This document shows, piece after piece, positions 19,231-31,484 of a DNA stretch of 64,000 bases. The notes beneath the pieces were generated by a model. It made no database searches, was not told the DNA's origin, and saw only the letters and a list, made by a program, of their open reading frames with translations. A program made the position numbers and the translations under genes. Each line of letters starts with the position of its first letter. Position 1 is the first letter of the stretch. The DNA comes from Enterobacter sp. Cy-643 (GTDB lineage Bacteria; Pseudomonadota; Gammaproteobacteria; Enterobacterales; Enterobacteriaceae), in contig NZ_VWWV01000001.1 of assembly GCF_011752815.1 (NCBI RefSeq), positions 868,001-932,000 on the forward strand. Reading direction: 5' to 3'.

Positions 19231-19259
19231 GGCCCCGGCGTATTGCTGGGGCTTTTTTT
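19231..19259 (+). terminator. Intrinsic terminator after cutC
   Basis: The GGCCCC...GGGGC stem (19231-19252) is followed by seven T residues. It lies about 50 nt downstream of the cutC stop. Confidence 0.85.
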
Positions 19260-19404
19260 ATTTTGTAACCGGCGATGCGTCGCGTAACCTTTCCTTCACT
19301 TTTTGTACACATTGTTTAACTTCGTTTGCCAGTCACTTACGTTACAAAACACCCTGGGGTGAATAATCCTCTCCGACAACTATCTATGTTAGAGGGAATT
19401 AAAA

Positions 19405-19683
19405 ATGAAAAAAATAACTGCAACTGTCATCCTGGCTCTGTCATCCATTTTTGCATCGACCGCCTTTGCCGCACCGCTGCCCGAAGTGCTTAACAGCAGC
19501 CCGGCAGGACAGGAGCAAATTGGCGTCGTCTCCATTCGTGGCGTATCCGGCAGCACCGATGATGCCATCAACCGACTTCAGGTAAAGGCCGAGAAAATCG
19601 GCGGCAGCAAAATTAACATTACGGGCCTGGGCACACCGGGCGACTCCAGCCTGTGGAGCGGCACCGCACAGGTGTATCGCTAA
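19405..19683 (+). CDS. DUF1471 (YdgH/BhsA/YahO-like) small periplasmic protein
   Basis: 92 residues: a signal peptide of about 22 residues ending at AFA, then a single DUF1471 domain. The domain shows the family pattern GVVSIRGVSGSTDDAINRLQVKAEKIGGSKINITGLG. Members such as BhsA, McbA and YahO are small envelope proteins induced by stress or linked to biofilm, with no enzymatic role known. The gene is monocistronic between two terminators and occupies the position of torYZ in E. coli. AGAGGGAATT precedes the start. Confidence 0.85.
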   Translation: MKKITATVILALSSIFASTAFAAPLPEVLNSSPAGQEQIGVVSIRGVSGSTDDAINRLQVKAEKIGGSKINITGLGTPGDSSLWSGTAQVYR

Positions 19684-19696
19684 GCGATGGCGAAGA

Positions 19697-19728
19697 TAAA
19701 AAACCCGGCAATCAGCGCCGGGTTTTTT
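19697..19728. terminator. Bidirectional terminator
   Basis: ACCCGGC/GCCGGGT arms (19702-19708, 19716-19722) with flanking A- and T-runs lie between the DUF1471 gene and the convergent cmoB. Confidence 0.9.
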
Positions 19729-19730
19729 GT

Positions 19731-21481
<1,751 letters not shown>

Positions 21482-21877
21482 TTAATGGAGCGAGAAAACC
21501 AACTCCCACGGCATATACCATAAGTTGGCCAGCACCATTAGCATCAGCGCGCACCAGGTGGCACTCATGCCGGAGCGGCGCCAGCGGATCAGGCGATGAT
21601 GATATCCGTAGTAGTGCAGCAGGCGTCCGGCCAGCAGCATAATACCGCAAATATGCACCATCCAGGTTTCGGCGCCGTCCATCTCCATCAGCAATAAAAG
21701 CAGCAGGGAAATGGGAATATATTCCACCGCATTGCCGTGAATACGGATGGCGCTTTGGAGTTCACTGAAACCGCCGTCGCCGTAGGAGACCCGGTATTGC
21801 ATTCGTAGGCGAACAACGTCGAACGAAAACTTAATTAACAGCAGAGCAGCCAGCACCGCATACAGCGCGCTTACCAT
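21482..21877 (-). CDS. yecN: MAPEG-family membrane protein YecN
   Basis: 131 residues with about four hydrophobic helices. It belongs to the MAPEG superfamily of membrane-associated glutathione/eicosanoid enzymes, showing RIHGNAVEYIPISLLLL, the family's conserved RxxxNxxE segment. Its substrate in enterobacteria is unknown. It lies 39 nt upstream of cmoA on the same strand and may be cotranscribed. Confidence 0.93.
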   Translation of the reverse strand: MVSALYAVLAALLLIKFSFDVVRLRMQYRVSYGDGGFSELQSAIRIHGNAVEYIPISLLLLLLMEMDGAETWMVHICGIMLLAGRLLHYYGYHHRLIRWRRSGMSATWCALMLMVLANLWYMPWELVFSLH

Positions 21878-21947
21878 ATTAACTCCATGTCGAAACAGTT
21901 ACGGCTTCCGCTATGATAGCTCGCAACCGGAGTGCTGTCGCTAGTGG

Positions 21948-22766
21948 TCAGAAAAGGGTGGCCTGCTGCGGGATAGCCGGCGGGGCGCCTAATTCAGGAA
22001 AAACGTGCTGCAGCGCGGGCCACAGGGTATGAACCAGCTCCGGGGCCTGGGCAATATCCGGGGTGTGGAGAAAAAGGTATGGCGTTGTTTTTGTCGCCCA
22101 TTCAGGCAGTTTCTTTAACCAGACGTCAAACAGCGCGGCGTTTTGCGTCATGTTGTCGCTGCCGATAAACCGTACCAGGGGATTACCGGCCGTGACAATG
22201 GCATGCACCGGAACTTTGGGCTTTTTGCGCTGAGCTTCACGCACCGCCTCGTTGTGCGGCACGGCGTTGTGAATAGGGCGGCTGTCGAGGATGGCGCGAT
22301 TCACGTTCCGTTCATGCAGACCACGGTTCAGCGCCTGTTCATCGGCACCTTTGTCGAAAAAAGCAGGGTGCCGCACTTCAACGCCGTAGGTGAATTCTGC
22401 CGGCAACGCATCCAGAAAATGCCACAGCGCCGGAAGGTCGCCAGGCCCGAAAGTGGCCGGCAATTGAAGCCAGTATTGGCCGATTCTGTCGGCCAGCGGC
22501 GACATACGATCGAAAAATTCGGCGGTGAGATCGCCGCAGTGGCGAAGGGCGGCGGTATGGGAAATGGTGGCGGGAAATTTAAAACAGAAGCGAAAACTGT
22601 CGCCTGTCATTTCCCGCCAGCGCTGTACAATTTCCGCTTTCGGCAGAGCGTACAGCGTGGTGTTGCCTTCCACACAGTTGAAGTGGCGGGCATAATCTTC
22701 CAGCGAAGTGATGCCCAGCCGGTTCCATTTCGGGTGCTGCCACTGGGGAAGGCCGATATAAATCAT
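21948..22766 (-). CDS. yecE: DUF72 family protein YecE
   Basis: 272 residues, a TIM-barrel-like DUF72 protein of unknown reaction. The family segments are [37 protein letters not shown] and [13 protein letters not shown], with VEVRHPAFF further on. Its first codon overlaps the yecD stop by 4 nt, so it is translated with yecD. Confidence 0.95.
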   Translation of the reverse strand: MIYIGLPQWQHPKWNRLGITSLEDYARHFNCVEGNTTLYALPKAEIVQRWREMTGDSFRFCFKFPATISHTAALRHCGDLTAEFFDRMSPLADRIGQYWLQLPATFGPGDLPALWHFLDALPAEFTYGVEVRHPAFFDKGADEQALNRGLHERNVNRAILDSRPIHNAVPHNEAVREAQRKKPKVPVHAIVTAGNPLVRFIGSDNMTQNAALFDVWLKKLPEWATKTTPYLFLHTPDIAQAPELVHTLWPALQHVFPELGAPPAIPQQATLF

Positions 22767-23329
22767 AGCGAAGCGATTATCTCGTCGGTGCTGCGAACGC
22801 GGGAGATACGCGGGAAGATGAACTTCAGGCTGTGATTATGCTGCTCGGCGCTGGCTGCGCTACAGGCATCCTCCGCCAGAACTAATGAGAAGCCCATTTC
22901 CCAGGCGTTACGGGCGGTGGACTCGACGCCAATATTGGTCGAAATACCGCAAAGGACGAGAGTGTCGATGCCGCGGCGGCGCAGCTGGAGCTCCAGGTCG
23001 GTGCCGTAAAACGCGCCCCACTGGCGTTTAGTGACTTCAAGGTCGCTCTCTTTCTTACCGAGCGCGGCCGGGTAGCTCCACCAGTTCTCAGGCAGGGCAT
23101 GGCCCGGAGGGGCTGCATCAACAGGTTGTTTCAGGGCTTCGGCGTAATCCGCTGACCAGCCCACGCGCACCATCACCACCGGTGAACCGTTGGCGCGGAA
23201 TTTCTCCGCCAGGCGCGCTGCACGAGCCACGACGTCGCTGGCGCTGTGGGGGCCGCCGGCAAACGGTAAAATACCGTCCTGCAGGTCAATCACCACCAGG
23301 GCAGTACGAGATGCGTTGAGTTGTGTCAT
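22763..23329 (-). CDS. yecD: Isochorismatase-family hydrolase YecD
   Basis: 188 residues. The cysteine-hydrolase fold has the catalytic triad visible as Asp in [10 protein letters not shown], Lys in [10 protein letters not shown] and Cys in [17 protein letters not shown]. The cis-peptide GIST segment is also typical. The physiological substrate is unknown. ATG 23329 is preferred over the codon at 23347: GGAG lies about 7 nt upstream and it matches the family N-terminus. First gene of yecD-yecE, divergent from aspS. Confidence 0.92.
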   Translation of the reverse strand: MTQLNASRTALVVIDLQDGILPFAGGPHSASDVVARAARLAEKFRANGSPVVMVRVGWSADYAEALKQPVDAAPPGHALPENWWSYPAALGKKESDLEVTKRQWGAFYGTDLELQLRRRGIDTLVLCGISTNIGVESTARNAWEMGFSLVLAEDACSAASAEQHNHSLKFIFPRISRVRSTDEIIASL

Positions 23330-23467
23330 TGTGACTCCGGTTAACATTGGGGTTAAGGGTCAATACCTTACGCTGGAAGCCAGGTTGCTGAGTTTACAAA
23401 TTTTGTTAATTTTTGTGAGAATCTGCAATACCGGCGCTGTGATTCGCGCCAGTCGGCGGTTTCGGGG

Positions 23468-23496
23468 TTATCGCCAGCCATTATTTCCAGTATAAT
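23468..23496 (+). promoter_or_regulatory. Sigma-70 promoter of aspS
   Basis: A perfect -10 hexamer TATAAT at 23491-23496 and a weak -35 (TTATCG, 23468-23473) at 17-nt spacing, about 100 nt before the aspS start. The downstream CCCCTTTTTTC may mark the early leader. Confidence 0.7.
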
Positions 23497-23597
23497 AGCC
23501 CCCTTTTTTCATCCAGTTGTGACAGTCGAAATAGCTGCCACCAAAGCGCCTGCCGTCGCAGGTGGCGGGTCGCGTGCAGCTGATTAAGGGATATCTC

Positions 23598-25370
23598 ATG
23601 CGTACAGTATATTGCGGGCAGCTCAATCAATCCCATGTGGGACAGCAAGTAACGCTTAGTGGGTGGGTCAATCGTCGCCGTGACCTCGGTAGCCTTATCT
23701 TTATTGATATGCGCGATCGTGAAGGCATCGTGCAGGTGTTTTTCGACCCGGACCGTCAGGAAGCGTTCCAGCTCGCCTCTGAACTGCGTAATGAGTTCTG
23801 TATTCAGGTTGTTGGCACCGTGCGTGCTCGCGACGAGCGCAACGTTAATAAAGATATGGCCACCGGCGAAGTGGAAGTGTTTGCCACCGAACTGACCATC
23901 ATCAACCGTTCAGACGTGCTGCCGCTGGACTCCAACCACGTTAATACCGAAGAAGCGCGCCTGAAGTACCGTTACCTGGATCTCCGCCGTCCAGAAATGG
24001 CTCAGCGCCTGAAAACGCGCGCAAAAATTACCAGCTTCGTGCGCCGCTTTATGGACGACCACGGGTTCCTGGACATCGAAACGCCGATGCTGACCAAAGC
24101 CACGCCGGAAGGTGCGCGTGACTATCTGGTGCCTTCCCGCGTCCATAAAGGCAAATTCTACGCGCTGCCGCAGTCTCCTCAGCTGTTCAAACAGCTGCTG
24201 ATGATGTCCGGCTTTGACCGCTACTATCAGATCGTGAAATGTTTCCGCGACGAAGACCTGCGCGCTGACCGTCAGCCAGAATTCACTCAGATCGACGTTG
24301 AAACGTCCTTCATGACTGCCCCGCAGGTGCGTGAAGTGATGGAAGACCTGGTGCGCAAACTGTGGATCAACACCATCAACGTTGACCTGGGCGATTTCCC
24401 GGTGATGACGTTCGCCGAAGCTGAGCGCCGCTACGGCTCCGACAAGCCGGACCTGCGTAATCCGCTGGAGCTGGTGGATGTGGCTGACCTGGTCAAAGAG
24501 GTTGAGTTTAAGGTCTTCTCCGCCCCGGCTAATGATCCGAAAGGCCGCGTTGCCGCGCTGCGTGTGCCGGGTGGCGCACAGATCAGCCGTAAACAGATTG
24601 ACGACTACGGCAAGTTCATCGAAATTTATGGCGCTCGCGGCCTGGCATACATCAAGGTTAACGAGCGTGCGAAAGGCATTGAAGGGATTACCAGCCCGGT
24701 TGCTAAATTCCTGAATGCAGACATCGTGGAAGCCATTCTGGCACGTACCGGCGCCGCAGACGGCGACATGATCTTCTTCGGTGCGGACAGCAAAAAAGTG
24801 GTTGCCGATGCGCTGGGCGCGCTGCGTCTGAAAATCGGTAAAGACCTGCAGTTAACCGATGAGAAAAAATGGGCGCCGCTGTGGGTGGTTGACTTCCCAA
24901 TGTTTGAAGACAACGGCGAAGGCGGCCTGACCGCGATGCACCACCCGTTCACCGCGCCGAAAGACATGACGCCGGAAGAACTGGCGGCTCAGCCGGAAAC
25001 CGCGATCGCTAACGCCTACGACATGGTTATCAACGGCTACGAAGTGGGCGGTGGTTCCGTGCGTATTCACAACGGCCAGATGCAGCAGACCGTGTTCGGC
25101 ATTCTGGGCATTAACGAGCAGGAACAGCGCGAGAAATTCGGCTTCCTGCTGGACGCGCTGAAGTACGGCACGCCGCCTCACGCAGGCCTGGCGTTTGGTC
25201 TGGATCGCCTGACCATGCTGCTGACCGGCACCGACAACATCCGTGACGTTATCGCCTTCCCGAAAACCACGGCGGCTGCCTGTCTGATGACCGAAGCGCC
25301 AAGCTTCGCTAACCCGGCTTCGCTTGCCGAGCTGGGGATTGAAGTCATCAAAAAGGCAGAGAAAAACTGA
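23598..25370 (+). CDS. aspS: Aspartyl-tRNA synthetase
   Basis: 590 residues, the E. coli length. It is a class IIb synthetase with an N-terminal OB-fold anticodon domain (residues 1-about 105, including [23 protein letters not shown]). The catalytic core has motif 2 ([20 protein letters not shown]), the bacterial insertion domain (about 285-420) and motif 3 ([15 protein letters not shown]). ATG 23598 is chosen over the upstream codon at 23562 because the family begins MRT(V/E)YCGQL and an AAGGG lies upstream. The stop overlaps nudB by 1 nt. Confidence 0.98.
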   Translation: MRTVYCGQLNQSHVGQQVTLSGWVNRRRDLGSLIFIDMRDREGIVQVFFDPDRQEAFQLASELRNEFCIQVVGTVRARDERNVNKDMATGEVEVFATELTIINRSDVLPLDSNHVNTEEARLKYRYLDLRRPEMAQRLKTRAKITSFVRRFMDDHGFLDIETPMLTKATPEGARDYLVPSRVHKGKFYALPQSPQLFKQLLMMSGFDRYYQIVKCFRDEDLRADRQPEFTQIDVETSFMTAPQVREVMEDLVRKLWINTINVDLGDFPVMTFAEAERRYGSDKPDLRNPLELVDVADLVKEVEFKVFSAPANDPKGRVAALRVPGGAQISRKQIDDYGKFIEIYGARGLAYIKVNERAKGIEGITSPVAKFLNADIVEAILARTGAADGDMIFFGADSKKVVADALGALRLKIGKDLQLTDEKKWAPLWVVDFPMFEDNGEGGLTAMHHPFTAPKDMTPEELAAQPETAIANAYDMVINGYEVGGGSVRIHNGQMQQTVFGILGINEQEQREKFGFLLDALKYGTPPHAGLAFGLDRLTMLLTGTDNIRDVIAFPKTTAAACLMTEAPSFANPASLAELGIEVIKKAEKN

Positions 25371-25813
25371 TGCCTTATAAGCGTCCCGTTTCGGTTCTGG
25401 TGGTCATTTACGCAGAAGATACGAAGCGGGTGCTGATGTTACAGCGGCGCGACGATCCTGATTTTTGGCAGTCGGTTACCGGCAGCCTTGAGGAAGGGGA
25501 AAGCGCGCTGCATGCCGCCCGGCGTGAAGTAAAGGAAGAGGTCGCTATCGACGTGCTCAATGAGCCGCTGCCGTTAGTTGACTGCCAGCGCCGGGTGGAG
25601 TTTGAGATATTCACTCATTTGCGTCATCGCTATGCGCCGGGGATCACGCGCAATACGGAATCGTGGTTCTGTCTTGCGCTGCCTCATGAACGCCAGATTA
25701 CGATTACCGAACATCTGGCCTGGAAATGGGTGCCCGCCGAAGAGGCGGCACTGATGACCAAGTCATGGAGCAACCGGCAGGCGATTGAAGAGTTTGTAAT
25801 TGATGCCGCCTGA
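25370..25813 (+). CDS. nudB: Dihydroneopterin triphosphate diphosphatase
   Basis: 147 residues, a Nudix hydrolase. The Nudix box runs from [21 protein letters not shown] (GX5EX7REVxEEx pattern). NudB removes pyrophosphate from dihydroneopterin triphosphate in folate synthesis. It starts at the TGATG overlap with aspS and precedes yebC by 23 nt, as in the conserved aspS-nudB-yebC-ruvC cluster. The N-terminus is about three residues shorter than in E. coli. Confidence 0.95.
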   Translation: MPYKRPVSVLVVIYAEDTKRVLMLQRRDDPDFWQSVTGSLEEGESALHAARREVKEEVAIDVLNEPLPLVDCQRRVEFEIFTHLRHRYAPGITRNTESWFCLALPHERQITITEHLAWKWVPAEEAALMTKSWSNRQAIEEFVIDAA

Positions 25814-25836
25814 TACAGGCGCTTTTGGAGATTGTT

Positions 25837-26577
25837 ATGGCAGGTCATAGTAAGTGGGCCAACACGAAACACCGCAAAGCAGCACAGGATGCCAAGCGCG
25901 GTAAGATTTTCACCAAAATTATTCGCGAGCTGGTGACGGCTGCCCGCCTGGGCGGCGGCGATGCCGGGTCTAACCCGCGTCTGCGCGCGGCTATCGATAA
26001 AGCGCTGTCGAACAACATGACGCGCGACACCCTGAACCGTGCAATTGCACGCGGCGTGGGCGGCGATGATGATGCGAACATGGAAACCATCATTTATGAA
26101 GGTTACGGCCCTGGCGGCTCTGCCGTGATGGTGGAATGCCTGAGCGACAACCGTAACCGTACCGTTGCCGAAGTGCGTCACGCGTTCAACAAATGCGGCG
26201 GCAACCTGGGCACCGACGGCTCCGTAGCTTATCTGTTCAGCAAGAAAGGGGTTATCTCCTTCGAAGCGGGCGACGAAGATCAGATTATGGAAGCTGCTCT
26301 GGAAGCGGGTGCTGAAGACGTTGTGACCTTCGACGACGGCGCCATCGACGTTTACACCGCGTGGGAAGAGATGGGCGTGGTGAAAGATGCGCTGGAAGCG
26401 GCGGGCCTGAAGGCGGACAACGCAGAAGTTTCAATGATCCCTTCCACTAAAGCAGACATGGATGCGGACACCGCACCTAAGCTGATGCGTCTGATCGACA
26501 TGCTGGAAGACTGTGATGACGTGCAGGAGGTTTACCACAACGGTGAGATCTCCGACGAGGTGGCGGCTACCCTTTAA
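25837..26577 (+). CDS. yebC: YebC/TACO1-family translation regulator
   Basis: 246 residues, the E. coli length. The N-terminus [27 protein letters not shown] and the GYGPGG(S/V)A segment are diagnostic of YebC/PmpR/TACO1. Members were described as transcriptional regulators; more recent work implicates them in relieving ribosome stalling on proline-rich stretches. ATG 25837 is preferred over the codon 12 nt upstream because it matches the invariant MAGHSKW start and has TGGAG before it. Confidence 0.96.
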   Translation: MAGHSKWANTKHRKAAQDAKRGKIFTKIIRELVTAARLGGGDAGSNPRLRAAIDKALSNNMTRDTLNRAIARGVGGDDDANMETIIYEGYGPGGSAVMVECLSDNRNRTVAEVRHAFNKCGGNLGTDGSVAYLFSKKGVISFEAGDEDQIMEAALEAGAEDVVTFDDGAIDVYTAWEEMGVVKDALEAAGLKADNAEVSMIPSTKADMDADTAPKLMRLIDMLEDCDDVQEVYHNGEISDEVAATL

Positions 26578-26617
26578 TGGTGCAGCCAACATCTGACCTG
26601 CATTCAGGAGACGCGTG

Positions 26618-27139
26618 ATGGCGATTATTCTCGGCATCGACCCGGGGTCACGCGTCACCGGTTACGGCGTTATTCGCCAGACCGGGCGGCAGTTGACCTA
26701 TCTGGGCAGCGGCTGTATCCGAACTCAGGTCGCCGACTTGCCCTCGCGTCTGAAGCTTATCTACGCGGGGGTGAGCGAAATCATTACCCAGTTCCAGCCC
26801 GAGTATTTGGCCATCGAGCAGGTGTTTATGGCGAAAAACGCGGATTCCGCGCTTAAACTGGGACAGGCGCGCGGCGCGGCCATTGTGGCTGCCGTGAATG
26901 CTGATCTGCCGGTGTTCGAGTACGCAGCACGTCAGGTAAAGCAAACCGTGGTGGGCATAGGCAGCGCGGAGAAAAGCCAGGTGCAGCACATGGTGCGCAC
27001 GCTGCTTAAGCTCCCGGCTAATCCCCAGGCGGATGCGGCGGATGCATTGGCTATCGCCATTACGCATTGTCACGTAACGCAAAATGCGGCCCAGATGAGT
27101 GAATCGCGGCTCAACCTGGCGCGGGGGCGATTAAAATAA
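26618..27139 (+). CDS. ruvC: Holliday junction resolvase RuvC
   Basis: 173 residues. This endonuclease cleaves Holliday junctions symmetrically after RuvAB branch migration. The RNase H-like fold shows the four acidic residues: Asp in [14 protein letters not shown], Glu in [10 protein letters not shown] and the Asp pair in [18 protein letters not shown] 26618 is preferred to the overlapping GTG at 26615 by the family N-terminus and the CAGGAG spacing. Confidence 0.98.
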   Translation: MAIILGIDPGSRVTGYGVIRQTGRQLTYLGSGCIRTQVADLPSRLKLIYAGVSEIITQFQPEYLAIEQVFMAKNADSALKLGQARGAAIVAAVNADLPVFEYAARQVKQTVVGIGSAEKSQVQHMVRTLLKLPANPQADAADALAIAITHCHVTQNAAQMSESRLNLARGRLK

Positions 27140-27143
27140 TTAA

Positions 27144-27169
27144 GGCTGGATATCTATCCAGCCTTTTTT
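27144..27169 (+). terminator. ruvC terminator overlapping the SOS box
   Basis: GGCTGGATA/TATCCAGCC arms centred near 27153 are followed by TTTTTTA. The inverted repeat is the same DNA as the LexA site, so one palindrome can serve as terminator for the ruvC transcript and operator for ruvAB. Confidence 0.7.
27146..27161. promoter_or_regulatory. LexA (SOS) box upstream of ruvAB
   Basis: CTGGATATCTATCCAG fits the CTG-N10-CAG LexA consensus and matches the ruv operator remembered from E. coli. It lies about 60 nt upstream of the ruvA GTG, so ruvAB should be damage-inducible. Confidence 0.9.
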
Positions 27170-27221
27170 ATATCATAGCGTTACTTTTTCGCGCATCAAC
27201 GTAAATACGCAGGAGCACAAT

Positions 27222-27833
27222 GTGATAGGTCGACTCAGAGGCATCGTTCTGGAAAAGCAGCCCCCATTGGTATTGCTGGAAACCAACGGTGTGGGCTACG
27301 AAGTTTATATGCCGATGACCTGCTTCTATGAGCTGCCGGACATTGGCAAAGAAGCGGTGGTGTTCACTCAGTTCGTGGTGCGTGAAGACGCTCAGCTACT
27401 CTATGGGTTTAACAATAAGCAGGAACGGACGCTGTTCCGCGAGCTGATCAAAGTGAACGGCGTGGGGCCAAAACTGGCGCTGGCTATTCTCTCCGGGATG
27501 TCGGCTCAGCAGTTCGTGAATGCCGTCGAGCGCGAAGAAATTGGCTCCCTCATTAAGCTGCCGGGCGTGGGTAAGAAAACTGCCGAACGCCTGATTGTGG
27601 AGATGAAAGACCGCTTCAAAGGCATGCATGGCGACCTGTTTACGCCGGCGGCCGACTTGGTGCTAACCTCCCCGGATAACGGCCAGGCGGACGACGCAGA
27701 ACAGGAAGCCGTTGCTGCTCTCGTTTCTCTGGGCTATAAACCACAGGAAGCCAGCCGCATGGTCAGCAAAGTGGGCCGTGCCGGCGCCGACAGCGAAACC
27801 CTGATCCGCGAAGCGCTCCGCGCGGCGCTATGA
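27222..27833 (+). CDS. ruvA: Holliday junction branch-migration protein RuvA
   Basis: 203 residues from a GTG start (MIGRLRG). It tetramerises on four-way junctions and recruits RuvB. Domain order is an OB fold (1-about 65), two helix-hairpin-helix motifs ([30 protein letters not shown]) and a flexible linker. The C-terminal domain III contacts RuvB ([14 protein letters not shown]). GGAGCACAAT precedes the GTG. It is followed after 8 nt by ruvB. Confidence 0.98.
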   Translation: MIGRLRGIVLEKQPPLVLLETNGVGYEVYMPMTCFYELPDIGKEAVVFTQFVVREDAQLLYGFNNKQERTLFRELIKVNGVGPKLALAILSGMSAQQFVNAVEREEIGSLIKLPGVGKKTAERLIVEMKDRFKGMHGDLFTPAADLVLTSPDNGQADDAEQEAVAALVSLGYKPQEASRMVSKVGRAGADSETLIREALRAAL

Positions 27834-27838
27834 GGTAG

Positions 27839-28852
<1,014 letters not shown>

Positions 28853-28864
28853 ATTTTCCGCAAT

Positions 28865-28890
28865 AAAAAAGGCGCCTCAGGGCGCCTTTT
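28865..28890. terminator. Bidirectional terminator between ruvB and znuB
   Basis: AAGGCGCC and GGCGCCTT arms with A-run before and T-run after, between two convergent operons. Confidence 0.9.
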
Positions 28891-28907
28891 ACGTGTCTGG
28901 AAGCGGT

Positions 28908-29693
28908 TTAAACCGGCTGCTTTTTTGCCATGCTCAGAATAAAGAGTCCTGCGGCGGCCAGCACGACGGATGGGCCGGCCGGGGTATCATATAGCGCCGA
29001 GAAAGCCAGCCCCCCGGTGACGGCAATCATACCGATGAGAACCGCAAAGCCCGCCATTTGTTCAGGCGTCCGGGCGAAGCGCCGGGCTGTGGCTGCCGGG
29101 ATTATCAGCAGCGAGGTGATGATGAGTGCCCCGACAAATTTCATTGCAACACCAATGGTAAGGGCGGTCACCAGCATCAACAGCATTTTCACTCGCTGAA
29201 GATTGACGCCGTCCACGTGGGCAAGATCCGGGCTGATGGTCATCGCCAGCAAGCTACGCCACTGCCAGGCGAGCACGCCAAGCACGATGACAACGCCCAC
29301 GGCAATCGAGATAATGTCCGGCGGCGTAACCGACAGTAAATCACCGAACAGGTATGCCATCAGGTCGACTCGCACGTTAGACATCAGGCTGACCACCACC
29401 AGACCGAGCGACAGGGCGCTGTGCGCCATAATACCCAGCAGAGTATCAATGGCGAGGTGAGGGCGTTTCTCCAGCCAGACCAGGCCAATAGCAAGCAGTA
29501 ACGTCACTGCGATAACGGCATAAAAAGGGTTCACATTGAGCAGCAGACCAAACGCGACGCCCAGCAATGAGGCGTGCGCCAGCGTATCGCCAAAATAGGA
29601 CATCCGGCGCCAGACCACAAAAGAGCCCAGCGGCCCCGCCGCACAGGCGAGCAAAATCCCAGCCAGCCAGCCGGGCAACAACAATTCAAGCAT
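28908..29693 (-). CDS. znuB: Zinc ABC transporter permease
   Basis: 261 residues with about seven to eight membrane helices, ABC-3 family. The [39 protein letters not shown] region is the conserved permease/ATPase coupling segment. It forms the inner-membrane channel of ZnuABC. Its start overlaps the znuC stop by 1 nt. Confidence 0.97.
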   Translation of the reverse strand: MLELLLPGWLAGILLACAAGPLGSFVVWRRMSYFGDTLAHASLLGVAFGLLLNVNPFYAVIAVTLLLAIGLVWLEKRPHLAIDTLLGIMAHSALSLGLVVVSLMSNVRVDLMAYLFGDLLSVTPPDIISIAVGVVIVLGVLAWQWRSLLAMTISPDLAHVDGVNLQRVKMLLMLVTALTIGVAMKFVGALIITSLLIIPAATARRFARTPEQMAGFAVLIGMIAVTGGLAFSALYDTPAGPSVVLAAAGLFILSMAKKQPV

Positions 29694-30445
29694 TACTGTC
29701 CATTCCCTCTGCGCAGAACGATGCGACCCTGCAGATCGTGACGGTGGTTATGATGGTGGCGATAAATGCCCAGCTGTTCGGCACCGATGGGTCCAAACAT
29801 CGAGATAAACTCAGGATGGGTAGAGACGACTTCTGGCGTACCTGAACAGCAAATATGGTGGTTCAGGCACAGCACTTCATCGGTTTTGGCCATGACAAGA
29901 TGAAGATCATGAGAAACCATCAGCACCGCACAGTTTAGTTCGTGGCGAAGCTGGTCGATCAGATTGTAAAGCGCGAGCTGGCCGTTGACGTCCACCCCTT
30001 GGGTGGGTTCATCCAGCACCAGCAGATGAGGCTCATTCAGCAACGCCCGTGCCAGCAGAACGCGCTGGTTTTCACCTCCGGAGAGTTTCTGCATTGGCGC
30101 ATCCAGCAAATGAGCGGCCTGCACGCGTTTAAGCGCCGGGAGAATGTCGGCTTTTTTTACGCCAGGGCGCAGGCGCAGGAAACGGCTGACCGTGAGCGGT
30201 AACGTGGCGTCCAAATGAAGTTTCTGCGGCACGTAGCCAATACGCAGATGCCGATCGCGTTTAATAACGCCTTGATCGGGTGTGACCAGCCCGAGCACGA
30301 CGCGTACTAAGGTAGATTTACCTGCACCGTTTGGGCCCAACAGCGTAAGAATACGGCCAGGTTTTAGCGCAAGTGAGATATCGGTCAGCACGCGGCGCTG
30401 GCCGAAAGAGACCGAGATATTTTCCAGTTCAACCAAATTTGTCAT
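29693..30445 (-). CDS. znuC: Zinc ABC transporter ATPase
   Basis: 250 residues. It has Walker A ([18 protein letters not shown]), the signature [16 protein letters not shown], Walker B ([12 protein letters not shown]) and the H-loop (MVSHDLH). The C-terminal histidine-rich tail ([16 protein letters not shown]) is typical of ZnuC and may sense or bind zinc. It is divergent from znuA across a shared Zur site. It is the only stand-alone ABC ATPase encoded in this window. Confidence 0.97.
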   Translation of the reverse strand: MTNLVELENISVSFGQRRVLTDISLALKPGRILTLLGPNGAGKSTLVRVVLGLVTPDQGVIKRDRHLRIGYVPQKLHLDATLPLTVSRFLRLRPGVKKADILPALKRVQAAHLLDAPMQKLSGGENQRVLLARALLNEPHLLVLDEPTQGVDVNGQLALYNLIDQLRHELNCAVLMVSHDLHLVMAKTDEVLCLNHHICCSGTPEVVSTHPEFISMFGPIGAEQLGIYRHHHNHRHDLQGRIVLRRGNGQ

Positions 30446-30472
30446 GACAATTTCAGGGGTTGCATAAGTTAG

Positions 30473-30495
30473 CGGATGTTATAATATCACAATTA
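30473..30495. promoter_or_regulatory. Zur operator of znuCB/znuA
   Basis: The core GTTATAATATCAC (30478-30490) sits between divergent znuC and znuA and matches 11 of 12 defined positions of the enterobacterial Zur core GTTATANTATAAC. Flanks match less well. Repression by Zn-bound Zur is the known control of this locus in E. coli. Confidence 0.85.
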
Positions 30496-30524
30496 TTCTG
30501 ATTATCACGATGATAAGTTGCATT

Positions 30525-31469
30525 ATGTTACATAAAAAGACACTTCTTTTCGCTGCATTTTCCGCTGCCCTCTGGGGCTCTGCCGTCACCGGCGCCAACG
30601 CCGCCGTTGTGGCTTCCATCAAGCCTCTGGGCTTTATCGCTTCCGCTATTGCCGATGGGGTAACCAGCACAGAAGTATTACTGCCTGATGGCGCCTCTGA
30701 ACACGATTATGCACTTCGCCCATCCGATGTAAAACGCTTACAGGGCGCGGACTTAGTTGTTTGGGTTGGGCCAGAAATGGAAGCCTTTATGCAAAAGTCC
30801 GTGCGCCAGATCCCCGAGCAAAAACAGCTAGAGCTGGCGGCGCTTGCCGGCGTGAAACCGTTGTTAATGAAAGGCGGTGACGACGACGACCATGAGCACG
30901 GCGATGAACACGACCATGGCGCAAAGAGTGACGCAGATCACCATCACGGTGAATACAACTTGCACATTTGGCTCTCCCCAGAAGTGGCGCGGCTGTCGGC
31001 GGTTGCAATCCACGATAAATTAGTGGAACTTATGCCCGAAAATCGAGCCAAACTTGACGCCAACCTGAAAGATTTCGAGTCAGGCTTAGCCGACGCCGAT
31101 AAACAGGTGGGTTCCGTGCTGGCACCGCTGAAAGGAAAAGGGTATTTCGTTTTTCATGACGCCTATGGCTACTTTGAAAAGCACTACGGTTTAACGCCGC
31201 TTGGCCACTTTACCGTTAACCCTGAAATACAGCCTGGTGCGCAGCGTTTACATGAAATCAGAACACAGTTGGTTGAGCATAAAGCCGTTTGCGTTTTTGC
31301 TGAGCCACAATTCAGGCCAGCGGTAATTAACGCCGTTGCCAGAGGCACTAATGTTCGCTCCGGCACCTTAGATCCTCTGGGAATTGAAGTCGCATTGGGC
31401 AAAAACAGCTATATGCAGTTTATGACCGGACTTGCGAACCAGTATGCGAGCTGCCTGAAAGGAGATTAA
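30525..31469 (+). CDS. znuA: Periplasmic zinc-binding protein
   Basis: 314 residues, cluster A-I metal-binding protein. Signal peptide 1-about 26 ([18 protein letters not shown]...NA). Zinc-ligand histidines are visible in [11 protein letters not shown] (His60), NLHIWLSPE and [13 protein letters not shown]. Between them is the family's charged His/Asp loop (about 118-142) rich in His, Asp and Glu. ATG 30525 is chosen over the upstream frame at 30510 because it begins the signal peptide and matches E. coli. mepM follows after 15 nt. Confidence 0.97.
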   Translation: MLHKKTLLFAAFSAALWGSAVTGANAAVVASIKPLGFIASAIADGVTSTEVLLPDGASEHDYALRPSDVKRLQGADLVVWVGPEMEAFMQKSVRQIPEQKQLELAALAGVKPLLMKGGDDDDHEHGDEHDHGAKSDADHHHGEYNLHIWLSPEVARLSAVAIHDKLVELMPENRAKLDANLKDFESGLADADKQVGSVLAPLKGKGYFVFHDAYGYFEKHYGLTPLGHFTVNPEIQPGAQRLHEIRTQLVEHKAVCVFAEPQFRPAVINAVARGTNVRSGTLDPLGIEVALGKNSYMQFMTGLANQYASCLKGD

Positions 31470-31484
31470 CGAGGAAGTGAATAC

